From Chitinophaga pinensis (GTDB taxonomy: Bacteria; Bacteroidota; Bacteroidia; Chitinophagales; Chitinophagaceae): a stretch of DNA of 64,000 bases. The translations under genes and the position numbers were made by a program. The stretch is taken from positions 1-64,000 of the forward strand of contig CAMAXV010000004.1 of NCBI GenBank assembly GCA_945862385.1, in the 5' to 3' direction. Positions 1-8,107 of this stretch are shown piece by piece (position 1 is the stretch's first letter; the number at the start of each line of letters is the position of its first letter). The notes beneath the pieces were generated by a model that was not told where the DNA came from, did no database searches, and was given only the letters and a program-made list of their open reading frames with translations.

Positions 1-40
1 AAAGTGCACGGACAATCACTTGCGTTTTCACCATAAAAAG

Positions 41-63
41 AATTGGGGGTACTACCCCCAATT
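41..63. terminator. Bidirectional hairpin terminator
   Basis: A perfect 10-bp inverted repeat (AATTGGGGGT / ACCCCCAATT) has a 3-base loop. Read on the minus strand it is followed by CTTTTTATGG, a typical U-tract; on the plus strand the stem runs into a short TTTT. It could end the minus-strand lipoprotein transcript (stop at 160) or a plus-strand gene lying left of the window. The first 36 bases can be read as the tail of a plus-strand frame ending in TAA, but this is too short to call a gene. Confidence 0.65.
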
Positions 64-86
64 TTGAAACAACTAATTTTGGCTCT

Positions 87-111
87 GTAACCCTTTACTA
101 TAAAGGATTAC
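87..111. repeat. Imperfect inverted repeat
   Basis: GTAACCCTTTA and TAAAGGATTAC form an 11-bp stem with one mismatch and a very short loop. It lies in the 3' region of the minus-strand small lipoprotein gene. There is no U-tract, so it may be an RNA-stabilising stem rather than a terminator. Confidence 0.3.
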
Positions 112-159
112 GGACTATTTAACACCGAATTTAGTCGGACAACAATGATATTTTAATGT

Positions 160-285
160 CTATTTGTAACCAACAAGTTTTGAGGTCATAGGACAAGCTC
201 CACCTGTAGTTCCCCTGGCAGATGTGCAGGAATTGAGCAAAACAGTGCCCATCAGAATCAAAAGAAAAAATGCTGATTTTTTCAT
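160..285 (-). CDS. Small secreted lipoprotein (41 aa)
   Basis: This short gene is below the ORF-track length limit. The protein opens MKKSAFFLLILMG, a lysine-plus-hydrophobic signal sequence, and reaches a lipobox-like LNSC with the lipidation cysteine at residue 20. The mature part is only about 21 residues, rich in Gly, Thr and Ser, with a second cysteine near residue 30 and ending LVGYK. Signal peptidase II processing and membrane anchoring are inferred from the lipobox. The family is not recognised. Similar very small lipoproteins with a Gly/Cys-containing tail occur in Bacteroidota, usually with no known role. A hairpin terminator lies about 100 bases downstream. A spurious ORF is possible, but a complete signal peptide ending in a lipobox is unlikely by chance. 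Confidence 0.6.
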   Translation of the reverse strand: MKKSAFFLLILMGTVLLNSCTSARGTTGGACPMTSKLVGYK

Positions 286-376
286 TGGAATTTTTATTTT
301 AACGAAGATAAAACTCATTTTCTTTCAATTTATTATGTCATTGGGCCTTTTTTTATCACAATTCAGTATTTTAACG

Positions 377-392
377 TTTCACTGATGTGAAA
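377..392. repeat. Inverted repeat TTTCAC-TGAT-GTGAAA
   Basis: A perfect 6-bp inverted repeat with a 4-base spacer lies between the divergent lipoprotein gene and the exonuclease gene. It has the size of a small operator, but nothing in the sequence names a regulator, and chance occurrence in AT-rich DNA is possible. Confidence 0.25.
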
Positions 393-465
393 ATATCATA
401 AAAATGATGTGATTTCCCTTGAATCGATACCTAATTCCTCTTATCTTGTGCAGATAAATTTGGGG

Positions 466-1242
466 ATGAACATCAAACTGCAACGACCAATTGTTTTTTT
501 AGATCTTGAGACAACCGGATTGAATCTCACTACAGACAGGGTAGTGGAGATTGCCATGATAAGGGTTAACACAGATGGGGGAAAGGTAGTTAAAAGGAAA
601 CTTATCAACCCTGAGCGAAATATTCCAGAAGAGTCTTCTGCGATTCATGGAATCACCAACGATATGGTCAAGGACGCACCTGTATTCAGGCATGTAGCAA
701 ACGAGGTTAAACAGTTCATGGATGGCGCTGATCTTGCAGGTTACAATTCCAACAAATTTGATTGGCCAATGCTTGCGGAAGAGTTTCTCAGGGCAGGTCT
801 TGAATTCGATATAAACGGGAAGGTATTACTAGATGTTCAGAAAATATTTCATGCGTTGGAACCCAGAACATTAAAAGCGGCATATAGTTTTTATTGTAAT
901 AAGGATCTTGAAAATGCGCATTCAGCATCTGCTGATGTTATGGCAACGTGGGAGGTATTTGAAGCTCAGATTGCAAGGTATCCGCAATTGGGTGATACAC
1001 TGGAGACTGTGTTGAAAATTGTTGGGGAAGATGATATTGTTGACTTTGCAAGAAGAATTGTCAGAGAAAATGGCAAGGAATATTTCAATTTTGGGAAGCA
1101 CAAAGGAAAGGCAGTAGCCGATGTGCTAAAGGCGGAACCGTCCTATTACGATTGGATGATGAAAAGTGAATTTCCCCTTCATACCAAACTGAAGTTAACA
1201 GAAATATTAAATCGTTCACTCCTCAACTCCAAATTAAAATAA
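466..1242 (+). CDS. DnaQ-like 3'-5' exonuclease with C-terminal DUF3820-like module
   Basis: The protein is a DEDDh-family 3'-5' exonuclease. The first acidic motif is FLDLETTGL near the N-terminus, followed by HGIT, a central NSNKFDWPML and the late HSASADVMAT stretch that supplies the last His/Asp. This arrangement is typical of DnaQ/PolC-epsilon-like nucleases acting on DNA or RNA ends. A C-terminal segment with FGKHKGK resembles the small DUF3820-type module often attached to such exonucleases. The track starts at 409, but the ATG at 466 (MNIKLQRP) sits directly before the exonuclease fold and is preferred. It is followed 14 bases later by a glycosyltransferase gene. The substrate is unknown; it could be a proofreading-like or nucleotide-turnover enzyme rather than the replicative epsilon subunit. 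Confidence 0.85.
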   Translation: MNIKLQRPIVFLDLETTGLNLTTDRVVEIAMIRVNTDGGKVVKRKLINPERNIPEESSAIHGITNDMVKDAPVFRHVANEVKQFMDGADLAGYNSNKFDWPMLAEEFLRAGLEFDINGKVLLDVQKIFHALEPRTLKAAYSFYCNKDLENAHSASADVMATWEVFEAQIARYPQLGDTLETVLKIVGEDDIVDFARRIVRENGKEYFNFGKHKGKAVADVLKAEPSYYDWMMKSEFPLHTKLKLTEILNRSLLNSKLK

Positions 1243-1256
1243 CCCATCCTATTTGT

Positions 1257-2009
1257 TTGAAAAAGTTAGTAATCATACCAACCTATAAAGAGAAAGAGAA
1301 TATTGCCCAAATTCTCGAAGCCATTTTTGCATTGAATCAATCATTTCATGTGCTTATCATAGACGATAACTCACCTGATGGAACAGCAGAAATTGTAAAA
1401 GAAATGCAATTGCGTTTCCCAGAGGCACTTTTTCTGCTGCAGCGTTCTGGAAAATTAGGTCTTGGAACTGCCTATATCATGGGATTTAAATGGGCTATTG
1501 AACACGACTATGATTATATTTTTGAGATGGATGCTGACTTCTCACACGATCCAGCTGATCTCAATCGGCTTTATGAGGCCTGTTACAATCACGGTGCAGA
1601 CCTTTCGGTCGGATCAAGATACGTGCCAGGAGGAGAAATTGAAAACTGGCCGCTTTCAAGAAAAATCATTTCAAAGGGAGGCGCTCTTTACAGTAAGTTG
1701 TTTACCTGGATGCCAGTGAATGACCCTACTGCCGGATTCGTTTGTTATTCAAAAAAAGTGCTTCAAGCCATGAATCTCGATGCTATAAGATTTATCGGCT
1801 ATGCCTTTCAGATAGAAATGAAATTCGCTTCCTGGCGACTGGGTTTTAAGATTTCAGAAGTACCTATTGTATTTCGTGATAGAGAACATGGGGCATCAAA
1901 AATGTCTAAAGGGATAATAAAAGAAGGTATAACTGGAGTTTTTGCCATGCAATGGCAGTATATTTTTGGAGATTACCTGAAAAGAATAAGAAAGCAAGGC
2001 TACAACTAA
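1257..2009 (+). CDS. GT2 family dolichol-phosphate-mannose synthase-like glycosyltransferase
   Basis: This is a GT-A fold glycosyltransferase of the polyprenol-phosphate mannose/glucose synthase type. IPTYKEKENI near the start, IIDDNSPDGT, and the DADFSHDP acidic motif that binds metal and nucleotide sugar are all present, together with GSRYVPGG. At 250 aa it is the soluble DPM1-like form with no C-terminal membrane helices. Such enzymes transfer a sugar from a nucleotide donor to a lipid phosphate at the cytoplasmic membrane for glycan assembly. The start is TTG: no ATG is near, and the family N-terminus (KKLVIIPTY) begins here. It lies 14 bases after the exonuclease and 15 bases before the transporter gene, so co-transcription is likely. 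The sugar and lipid acceptor cannot be read from sequence. Confidence 0.88.
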   Translation: MKKLVIIPTYKEKENIAQILEAIFALNQSFHVLIIDDNSPDGTAEIVKEMQLRFPEALFLLQRSGKLGLGTAYIMGFKWAIEHDYDYIFEMDADFSHDPADLNRLYEACYNHGADLSVGSRYVPGGEIENWPLSRKIISKGGALYSKLFTWMPVNDPTAGFVCYSKKVLQAMNLDAIRFIGYAFQIEMKFASWRLGFKISEVPIVFRDREHGASKMSKGIIKEGITGVFAMQWQYIFGDYLKRIRKQGYN

Positions 2010-2024
2010 ACTAAGTTAACCGGA

Positions 2025-2897
2025 ATGCGGAAAGCTTTCATTCAATTGCATATTGCCGTATTGCTGGCGGGTTTCACCGGAGTATTAGGAAGACTAATCG
2101 TTATCAATGAATCACTCCTGGTGTGGTACAGGATGATGTTTGCCGTGATTATTCTATTTATCATATCACTTTTCTCTAAAAAAATTGAGAAGCTCTCATT
2201 TAAAAAAATGCTCCCCCTTTTGGGCATTGGTTCCATCATTGCCCTGCACTGGGTCACTTTTTATGGGAGTGTTAAATATGCCAATGTTTCTGTTTCTCTT
2301 GTATGTTTTTCAGCTGTTGGTTTTTTTTCAGCCATCTTTGATCCTTTAATATCTAAGCGTAAGTATCAAATTACTGAGATATTACTTGGCTTAATGGTCA
2401 TGCTTGGCGTTTACCTCATATTTCATTTTGATCAGGATTTTAGGCTTGGAATAATTTTTGGGTTAATCTCAACTTTTCTGGCAGCCATTTTTCCCATATT
2501 CAATAAAAAGCTTGTTTCGGAATACAGTGCTGATACCATAACCTTCTATGAAATGGGAGGTGGCTGGATGTTGCTTACTTTTGTTGTTCCAATCTACATG
2601 CAGTTTATGCCTGCGCAATCCTATGTTCCTGGCTTACAAGACATCTTCTGGTTAATTATCCTGAGTTTGTTTTGCACAGTTCTTGCTTTTAACCTTTCAG
2701 TCAGGGCTTTATCCCGGATTTCTGCATTTACCGTAAACCTGACTTTTAATCTTGAGCCAGTTTATGGGATATTGTTGGCTTTTTTGATTTACAAAGAGCA
2801 CCTTGAGCTTGGGTTTTCATTTTATGCTGGCCTGATTGTTATTTTTACAACGGTGGTAATACAATCAATAAGAGTAGCTAAAAATCTTGCTACCTGA
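2025..2897 (+). CDS. EamA/DMT-family transporter
   Basis: The 290-aa protein is almost entirely hydrophobic, with about ten transmembrane segments in two repeated halves, the layout of the drug/metabolite transporter superfamily (EamA). Features include GVLGRLIV in the first helix, ALHWVTFYGSVKYANVS in the first repeat, and LEPVYGILLAFLIYKEHL near the end, the typical second-repeat signature. Family members export or import small metabolites such as amino acids, nucleobases or toxic compounds. The substrate here is unknown. It follows the glycosyltransferase by 15 bases in the same direction, which suggests one transcript but does not prove a shared function. Confidence 0.85.
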   Translation: MRKAFIQLHIAVLLAGFTGVLGRLIVINESLLVWYRMMFAVIILFIISLFSKKIEKLSFKKMLPLLGIGSIIALHWVTFYGSVKYANVSVSLVCFSAVGFFSAIFDPLISKRKYQITEILLGLMVMLGVYLIFHFDQDFRLGIIFGLISTFLAAIFPIFNKKLVSEYSADTITFYEMGGGWMLLTFVVPIYMQFMPAQSYVPGLQDIFWLIILSLFCTVLAFNLSVRALSRISAFTVNLTFNLEPVYGILLAFLIYKEHLELGFSFYAGLIVIFTTVVIQSIRVAKNLAT

Positions 2898-2956
2898 TTG
2901 ATTATTGAGCACAACCGTATAAAATTCATTAATTTCAAAGTAAATAAACATTGCAG

Positions 2957-5905
2957 ATGCGAATTATAGCTTTATCTACCTGTCTATTGATGTTTTTGAT
3001 CCAGGCAAGTCATGTTAAAGGTCAAAAAAAGCCACTTGATCACTCTGTTTATGATGGTTGGCAAACTATTGGTGAGAAATTGATTAATGCCAACGGAGAA
3101 TGGATTGCTTATACCATTGATGTTCAGGAGGGAGATGGCAGGTTAGTTATCCAGAAGTCAGATTCATCATTTTCAACAACAGTTCCGAGAGGTTACAATA
3201 TTCGCTTCACTGCTGATGGTAATCACCTGATAGGCAAGATCAAACCATTGTATCTTGAGCAAAGAGCAGCAAAAATTAAGAAAATCAAGCAAGAAGATCT
3301 TCCACAGGATTCTCTTTTTGTTTTTAATGTGGCTGATAAACACATAGAGAAAATTGCAGGTGTTAAGTCATACGGCATACCGGAAAAATCATCTGACTGG
3401 TTTGCCTTTTCTTCTGTTAAAAAAACAGTTCAATTGCCCAAACCAGTAAAGCAGCCTGATTTGGCTATAGCAAAAAAAGATTCTGGTAAAGTAAATATCC
3501 CGCAAATCATTGAACAGAAACCTGATAGAAAACAAAAAAGGAAACTGAGCGCAAGCGAAGAAAGGGAAGATGAATTATTGGATGAGTCTCTTGAAGATGC
3601 TGAAGGTGATGAACCCGCTGCTGGAAATGGTCTGGAAGGCACAGAGTTGGTAATCAAATCACTTAAAGGCAAAGGGGGGCAAAGTCTGCCATTGATTTCT
3701 GAATACATGTGGAGTGAAAATGGTAAAATCTTATTGCTTGAATCATCAGCATCCAAAGCTGATAAATCTGTGAAACCAGCAGTTTTTATCTGGCGTTCAG
3801 CAGAAAACAGGTTTGACACCCTACTTAAAGGTGGCAATGATTTTAAAAATTTTACAATTGCTGAAGATGGCAGTCAGGTTGCTTTTTTGGCTGAAAGAGA
3901 TTCTGCGTTTAAATCTCCACAAAAGTTTTATAAATTATGGCATTGGCAAAATGGTGATGCAGTTGCCTCAATTCTGGCTGATAAGTTTTCAATTGGAATG
4001 CCTGTTAATTGGACAGTAAGTGAGCATTCAACTCCTGTTTTCAGTAAATCAGGAAAAAGAATGTTTATCGGGATTAATCCGATAAAGCCTCTCAGGGATA
4101 CATCTTTGGTAGAAATGGATCTGGTCAAGCTCGATATTTGGCATTATAAAGATGATTATCTGCAACCATATCAGTTAAAAAGGATCAATCAGGAAAGAAA
4201 CCAATCGTACATGTCAATGATTCAGGTTTCTGAAAAGAAGATTATTCCATTGGCAGATCCAGAAATGCCACAGGTTGTTTTGTCCAAAACTGGTGATGGT
4301 GATTTCTTCTTGGGGACATCAGATGTAGGAAAGCGTATTCCAATGCAATGGGAAGGTTCAACGAAGCGTGATGTTTACCAAATCAATCCTGCAGATGGAT
4401 CCAGGAAATTAATCATTCGGGATTTATCAGGATTTCCTCAGCTTTCTCCTGGTGGAAGCTTCATTTACTGGTACGATAACAGCGTCAAACATTATTTCAG
4501 TTACGATTCTGGAAGTATTGTAAATATCAGTAAAAAGATATCACAAAAGCTTTATGATGAAGACTACGACATGCCATCAGAACCAACACCTTACGGCATT
4601 ATGCGGTGGCATGAAAAAGATTCATTTTTATACGTATATGACCGCTTTGATATCTGGAAGTTAGATCCCAACGGAAAAGTATCACCTGAATTAATAACTA
4701 AAGGATTAGGTAGAAAAAGCCATGTACGTTACAGGTATATTTCAACAGCATCAGAGGAACAATTTGTTAAATCTGGCCAACCAATTTTATTGAAAACCTT
4801 TAATGAAAACAATAAGTATGCTGGCTTGGCTAAAATGGAACTTTGTTGTGGTTCAAAGATTAAGTTACTTCAGGAAGGGCCGTATGCCATTGGTCAGCTT
4901 CTCAAAGCAAAGGATACTGAAGCTTATTTCTATATTTCAGAGAGTTTTAAGCAGTCTCCTAATGTATTTGTCAGCATTAATTTGTCAGCGGCCAGGCAAA
5001 TGAGCGCCATCAATCCACATCAGGAAGATTACAATTGGATGACTGCGGAGTTATTTAGCTGGAAAGCGTACAATGGGAAATTGGCTTCGGGAATAGTATA
5101 TAAACCAGCAGACTACCAGCCTGGAAAAAAGTATCCAATGATTGCCTACTTTTATGAAACTTTATCTGATGGATTGTACAGTTACCTGCCGCCAGCTCCA
5201 ACACCGAGCAGGTTGAATATTCCCTTTTTTGTTAGCAGGGGATATATTGTACTTGCTCCTGATATCCGCTATACAAAAGGCTTTCCAGGCAAGGCGGCAT
5301 ATGATTACGTGGTTAGTGGCGCCAGGGCATTGGTTAAAAAGGGTTGGGTAGACAGTACCAAAATGGGTATTCAGGGTCAGAGTTGGGGTGGCTATCAGGT
5401 AGCACATATCATTACGAGAACACCTGTATTTGCAGCAGCATGGGCAGGTGCACCAGTTGCAAACATGACCAGTGCCTATGGTGGAATAAGGTGGGAGAGT
5501 GGAATGAATCGTCAGTTTCAATATGAAAAATCACAAAGCAGGATTGGAGCAACACTCTGGGAAAAGCCAAATTTATACATTGAAAATTCACCGCTATTCT
5601 ATTTGCCTAAAGTAAAAACGCCCCTGGTAATTATGGCCAATGATAATGATGGAGCAGTTCCCTGGTATCAGGGAATTGAATTGTTCACGGCAATGAGGAG
5701 ATTAGGAAAGCAGGTCTGGATGTTGAATTACAATGGAGAAGCACACAATTTGGTTGAAAGAAAAAACAGAAAAGATATCCAAATCAGGGAACAACAGTTT
5801 TTTGACTGGTTGCTGAAAGGGGAGAAACCCACTATCTGGTTAACTGATGGTGTACCTGCAATTGACAAGGGAAGAGTATGGGGACTGGAGCGGAAGCTTG
5901 AATAA
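2957..5905 (+). CDS. Secreted S9-family (prolyl oligopeptidase-like) serine peptidase
   Basis: A signal peptide at the N-terminus (MRIIALSTCLLMFL...) is followed by a long beta-propeller-like region and a C-terminal alpha/beta-hydrolase peptidase domain. The catalytic triad is visible, numbered from the track's TTG start: Ser811 in GQSWGGYQ, Asp900 in NDNDGAVPW and His932 in GEAHNL. S9 enzymes cleave short peptides; secreted Bacteroidota members are usually periplasmic or surface peptidases. The ATG at 2957 is preferred over the TTG at 2951. An unusual Lys- then Glu/Asp-rich low-complexity segment lies at about residues 190-225, inside the propeller region. The gene stands alone, 53 bases after the transporter and tail-to-tail with the radical SAM gene. 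Cleavage specificity cannot be inferred. Confidence 0.9.
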   Translation: MRIIALSTCLLMFLIQASHVKGQKKPLDHSVYDGWQTIGEKLINANGEWIAYTIDVQEGDGRLVIQKSDSSFSTTVPRGYNIRFTADGNHLIGKIKPLYLEQRAAKIKKIKQEDLPQDSLFVFNVADKHIEKIAGVKSYGIPEKSSDWFAFSSVKKTVQLPKPVKQPDLAIAKKDSGKVNIPQIIEQKPDRKQKRKLSASEEREDELLDESLEDAEGDEPAAGNGLEGTELVIKSLKGKGGQSLPLISEYMWSENGKILLLESSASKADKSVKPAVFIWRSAENRFDTLLKGGNDFKNFTIAEDGSQVAFLAERDSAFKSPQKFYKLWHWQNGDAVASILADKFSIGMPVNWTVSEHSTPVFSKSGKRMFIGINPIKPLRDTSLVEMDLVKLDIWHYKDDYLQPYQLKRINQERNQSYMSMIQVSEKKIIPLADPEMPQVVLSKTGDGDFFLGTSDVGKRIPMQWEGSTKRDVYQINPADGSRKLIIRDLSGFPQLSPGGSFIYWYDNSVKHYFSYDSGSIVNISKKISQKLYDEDYDMPSEPTPYGIMRWHEKDSFLYVYDRFDIWKLDPNGKVSPELITKGLGRKSHVRYRYISTASEEQFVKSGQPILLKTFNENNKYAGLAKMELCCGSKIKLLQEGPYAIGQLLKAKDTEAYFYISESFKQSPNVFVSINLSAARQMSAINPHQEDYNWMTAELFSWKAYNGKLASGIVYKPADYQPGKKYPMIAYFYETLSDGLYSYLPPAPTPSRLNIPFFVSRGYIVLAPDIRYTKGFPGKAAYDYVVSGARALVKKGWVDSTKMGIQGQSWGGYQVAHIITRTPVFAAAWAGAPVANMTSAYGGIRWESGMNRQFQYEKSQSRIGATLWEKPNLYIENSPLFYLPKVKTPLVIMANDNDGAVPWYQGIELFTAMRRLGKQVWMLNYNGEAHNLVERKNRKDIQIREQQFFDWLLKGEKPTIWLTDGVPAIDKGRVWGLERKLE

Positions 5906-5911
5906 GTGGAT

Positions 5912-8107
5912 TCAGACTACCAGCAAACCAACTTTGTAGAGGGTATTGATTGGTTTATTATCCCAAAACAATTCAAAATCTTCAAGACCCTGACTTTCAT
6001 AGTCAGATTTCAATTGTTCAAGATTTAATGGTTTTGAAAGGTCTGATAATCTGGGAAGTATATTCAGAAACCAATCTGCCTGTGGTTTTGAGATATCGAA
6101 ACTGACCTCGGTGTAATTATTAATCAGTTGAACTGTTGCCATCTCCCTTTGCAATCCCTTCTTTGATTTGGTATAATAAGCTGATTTGTGCAACTGTCCT
6201 AACCATAACACTTTTGCATTTGATCTGAAGAGGGGAAGTTCCTGTTCATTTAAAATGTTTTCAATATGATCAGGCTTAATGGTTGTTGAAGGGATTTTAA
6301 AGTCAAACCATTTTTGTAGTGGTTCATCAAAACCCGTGTGCTGCATATAGTTGAATAACGACTTCTTTAAACCAAAGCTGAATTTATCATGTATGATGCC
6401 TGATAAATCTTTGTATTCAACATCATTATTTGCAAAGGTTCCAGTTAATTCAGAATTCTTCTTGACTTTATATTTTGCTGGATTTAATCCAACCGGACTA
6501 TGAACGGTCATGGCAAACTGGTGCCAAAAGCCAGACTTCAAAACTCCGGCTGCAAACATTTGTCTAATCATTTCAAGAGAGTCAATTGTCTCCTGAATAG
6601 TTTGGGTGGGGAATCCATACATCAGGTAGGCATGAACCATAATCCCGGCTTCTGTAAAGTGTTTGTTCACTTTAGTTACCTGTTCAATGGTAATTCCTTT
6701 CTCAATCAATTGCAATAAACGATCTGAAGCAACTTCCAGTCCGCCACTCACTGCAATACAACCCGAGGCTCGGAGTAGCAGGCAGAGATCTCTTGTAAAA
6801 CTTTTTTCAAACCGGATGTTTGTCCACCAGCTTACTACCATCTTTCTGCTGAGAATTTCTATTGCAAGGGCTTTCATAAGTGAAGGCGGAGCTGCTTCAT
6901 CAACAAAATGAAATCCGTTTATCCCAGTATTGGCAATCATTTCCTGCATTCTGTCACATAATAGTGAAGCTGCAACGGGCTCGTAAAGTTTTATATAGTC
7001 AAGGGATATATCACAGAATGTACATTTACCCCAGTAGCACCCATGTGCCATGGTTAACTTATTCCACCTGCCGTCATTCCAGAGCCTATGCATGGGATTG
7101 GCTATTTCCAACACCGAAATGTAATCAGAGAGAGGCAGACCATGGTAATTAGGAGTGCCAGTTTCAGACATCTTATAATCCCTGCAGGCACTGTTATTTT
7201 TATAACTTACAATACCATTTTCCAGCATGAATGTCCGCTTGAGATCTTCAGGTTTTAATCGACCATTAATAAAATTAACCAGATTTTCAACCGGAGCTTC
7301 CCCGTCATCCAGGGTGATAAAGTCAAGGAATTCGAATACTCTTGGATCAGACAAAGACCTTAATTCAGTATTCGGAAAACCACCGCCCATTGCAATCTTG
7401 ATATTGCTGTGTTTTTCTTTAATCCATTTTCCGCATCTCAATGCTGCATAAAGATTTCCAGGAAATGGCACAGTTAGCGCAATCAGGTCAGGCTCATACT
7501 TACTTATTTCGTGGTCGAGAATAGACAGGTAAACTTCATCAATATAGGTTTGAGGTGCACTCAGCGTCTCGTAGAGTGTATCAAAACTTGCTGCACTTCT
7601 GCCAAGTTTTTCAGCGTATCTGCTGAAACCAAAATAGGGATCAGTGGTTTCCTGTATAAAATCAGATAAATCCTCGAGATACATGGTGCAAAGAAATTTT
7701 GCCCAATCCTGAATACCCATTGAGCCAAATGCCCACTCCACTTGTTCTGTTTGTTGAAAACGGGATGCCTCAGGAAGAAATTTTCTTTGTACGATATGGT
7801 ATGCTAAAATTGGATTTTTACCCTGCAAGAAATGAATGACAGCATCTATGGTTGCGATGTAGCTGGAAGACAGTGCCAATATTCTGTCTGCGTTTGCAGT
7901 TAACGGAACTGGATTCTGTCTGATATTAAAGAATAATGATGAAAGTCCTGGTTGACTGAAAATCTTTAAGATGGTTTCAATGCCAAGATCAAGTTGCTGC
8001 GAATCAATATTTTTTTTATCTAAAAAACCCTTTAGGTAGGCTGTGGCCGGATAAGGCGTATTGAGCTGCGTAAAAGGGGGAGTTATAAGTAAGACTTTAG
8101 TGCCCAC
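5912..8107 (-). CDS. B12-binding-domain radical SAM protein
   Basis: The 731-aa protein has an N-terminal cobalamin-binding-like Rossmann region (KVLLITPPF at the start, later MGGGFPNTELR and LDDGEAP) followed by a radical SAM barrel. The iron-sulfur motif reads GCYWGKCTFC, the CxxxxCxxC-spaced variant found in several B12-type radical SAM enzymes. A roughly 250-residue C-terminal region has no fold I recognise. Related enzymes perform methylations or rearrangements in natural-product, lipid or RiPP pathways, but the substrate is unknown here. The start is GTG and overlaps the TAG stop of the upstream E2 gene by one base (TAGTG), so the two are probably translationally coupled. It is the last gene of a minus-strand cluster. 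Confidence 0.85.
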   Translation of the reverse strand: MGTKVLLITPPFTQLNTPYPATAYLKGFLDKKNIDSQQLDLGIETILKIFSQPGLSSLFFNIRQNPVPLTANADRILALSSSYIATIDAVIHFLQGKNPILAYHIVQRKFLPEASRFQQTEQVEWAFGSMGIQDWAKFLCTMYLEDLSDFIQETTDPYFGFSRYAEKLGRSAASFDTLYETLSAPQTYIDEVYLSILDHEISKYEPDLIALTVPFPGNLYAALRCGKWIKEKHSNIKIAMGGGFPNTELRSLSDPRVFEFLDFITLDDGEAPVENLVNFINGRLKPEDLKRTFMLENGIVSYKNNSACRDYKMSETGTPNYHGLPLSDYISVLEIANPMHRLWNDGRWNKLTMAHGCYWGKCTFCDISLDYIKLYEPVAASLLCDRMQEMIANTGINGFHFVDEAAPPSLMKALAIEILSRKMVVSWWTNIRFEKSFTRDLCLLLRASGCIAVSGGLEVASDRLLQLIEKGITIEQVTKVNKHFTEAGIMVHAYLMYGFPTQTIQETIDSLEMIRQMFAAGVLKSGFWHQFAMTVHSPVGLNPAKYKVKKNSELTGTFANNDVEYKDLSGIIHDKFSFGLKKSLFNYMQHTGFDEPLQKWFDFKIPSTTIKPDHIENILNEQELPLFRSNAKVLWLGQLHKSAYYTKSKKGLQREMATVQLINNYTEVSFDISKPQADWFLNILPRLSDLSKPLNLEQLKSDYESQGLEDFELFWDNKPINTLYKVGLLVV

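Noticed and set aside
1-36. Plus-strand frame ending in TAA at the window start, and minus-strand ATG with 11 codons
   Set aside because: Both are too short to show coding character, and the hairpin at 41-63 fits either reading. No product can be supported.
409-465. N-terminal extension of the exonuclease ORF
   Set aside because: The ATG at 466 sits directly before the exonuclease fold; the extra 19 residues show no family similarity.
2042-2257. Minus-strand ORF inside the EamA transporter gene
   Set aside because: It is a shadow of a well-supported membrane-protein gene. Other nested ORFs (such as 3430-3837, 5162-5521, 6663-6911, 24352-24732 and 46659-46919) were rejected for the same reason.
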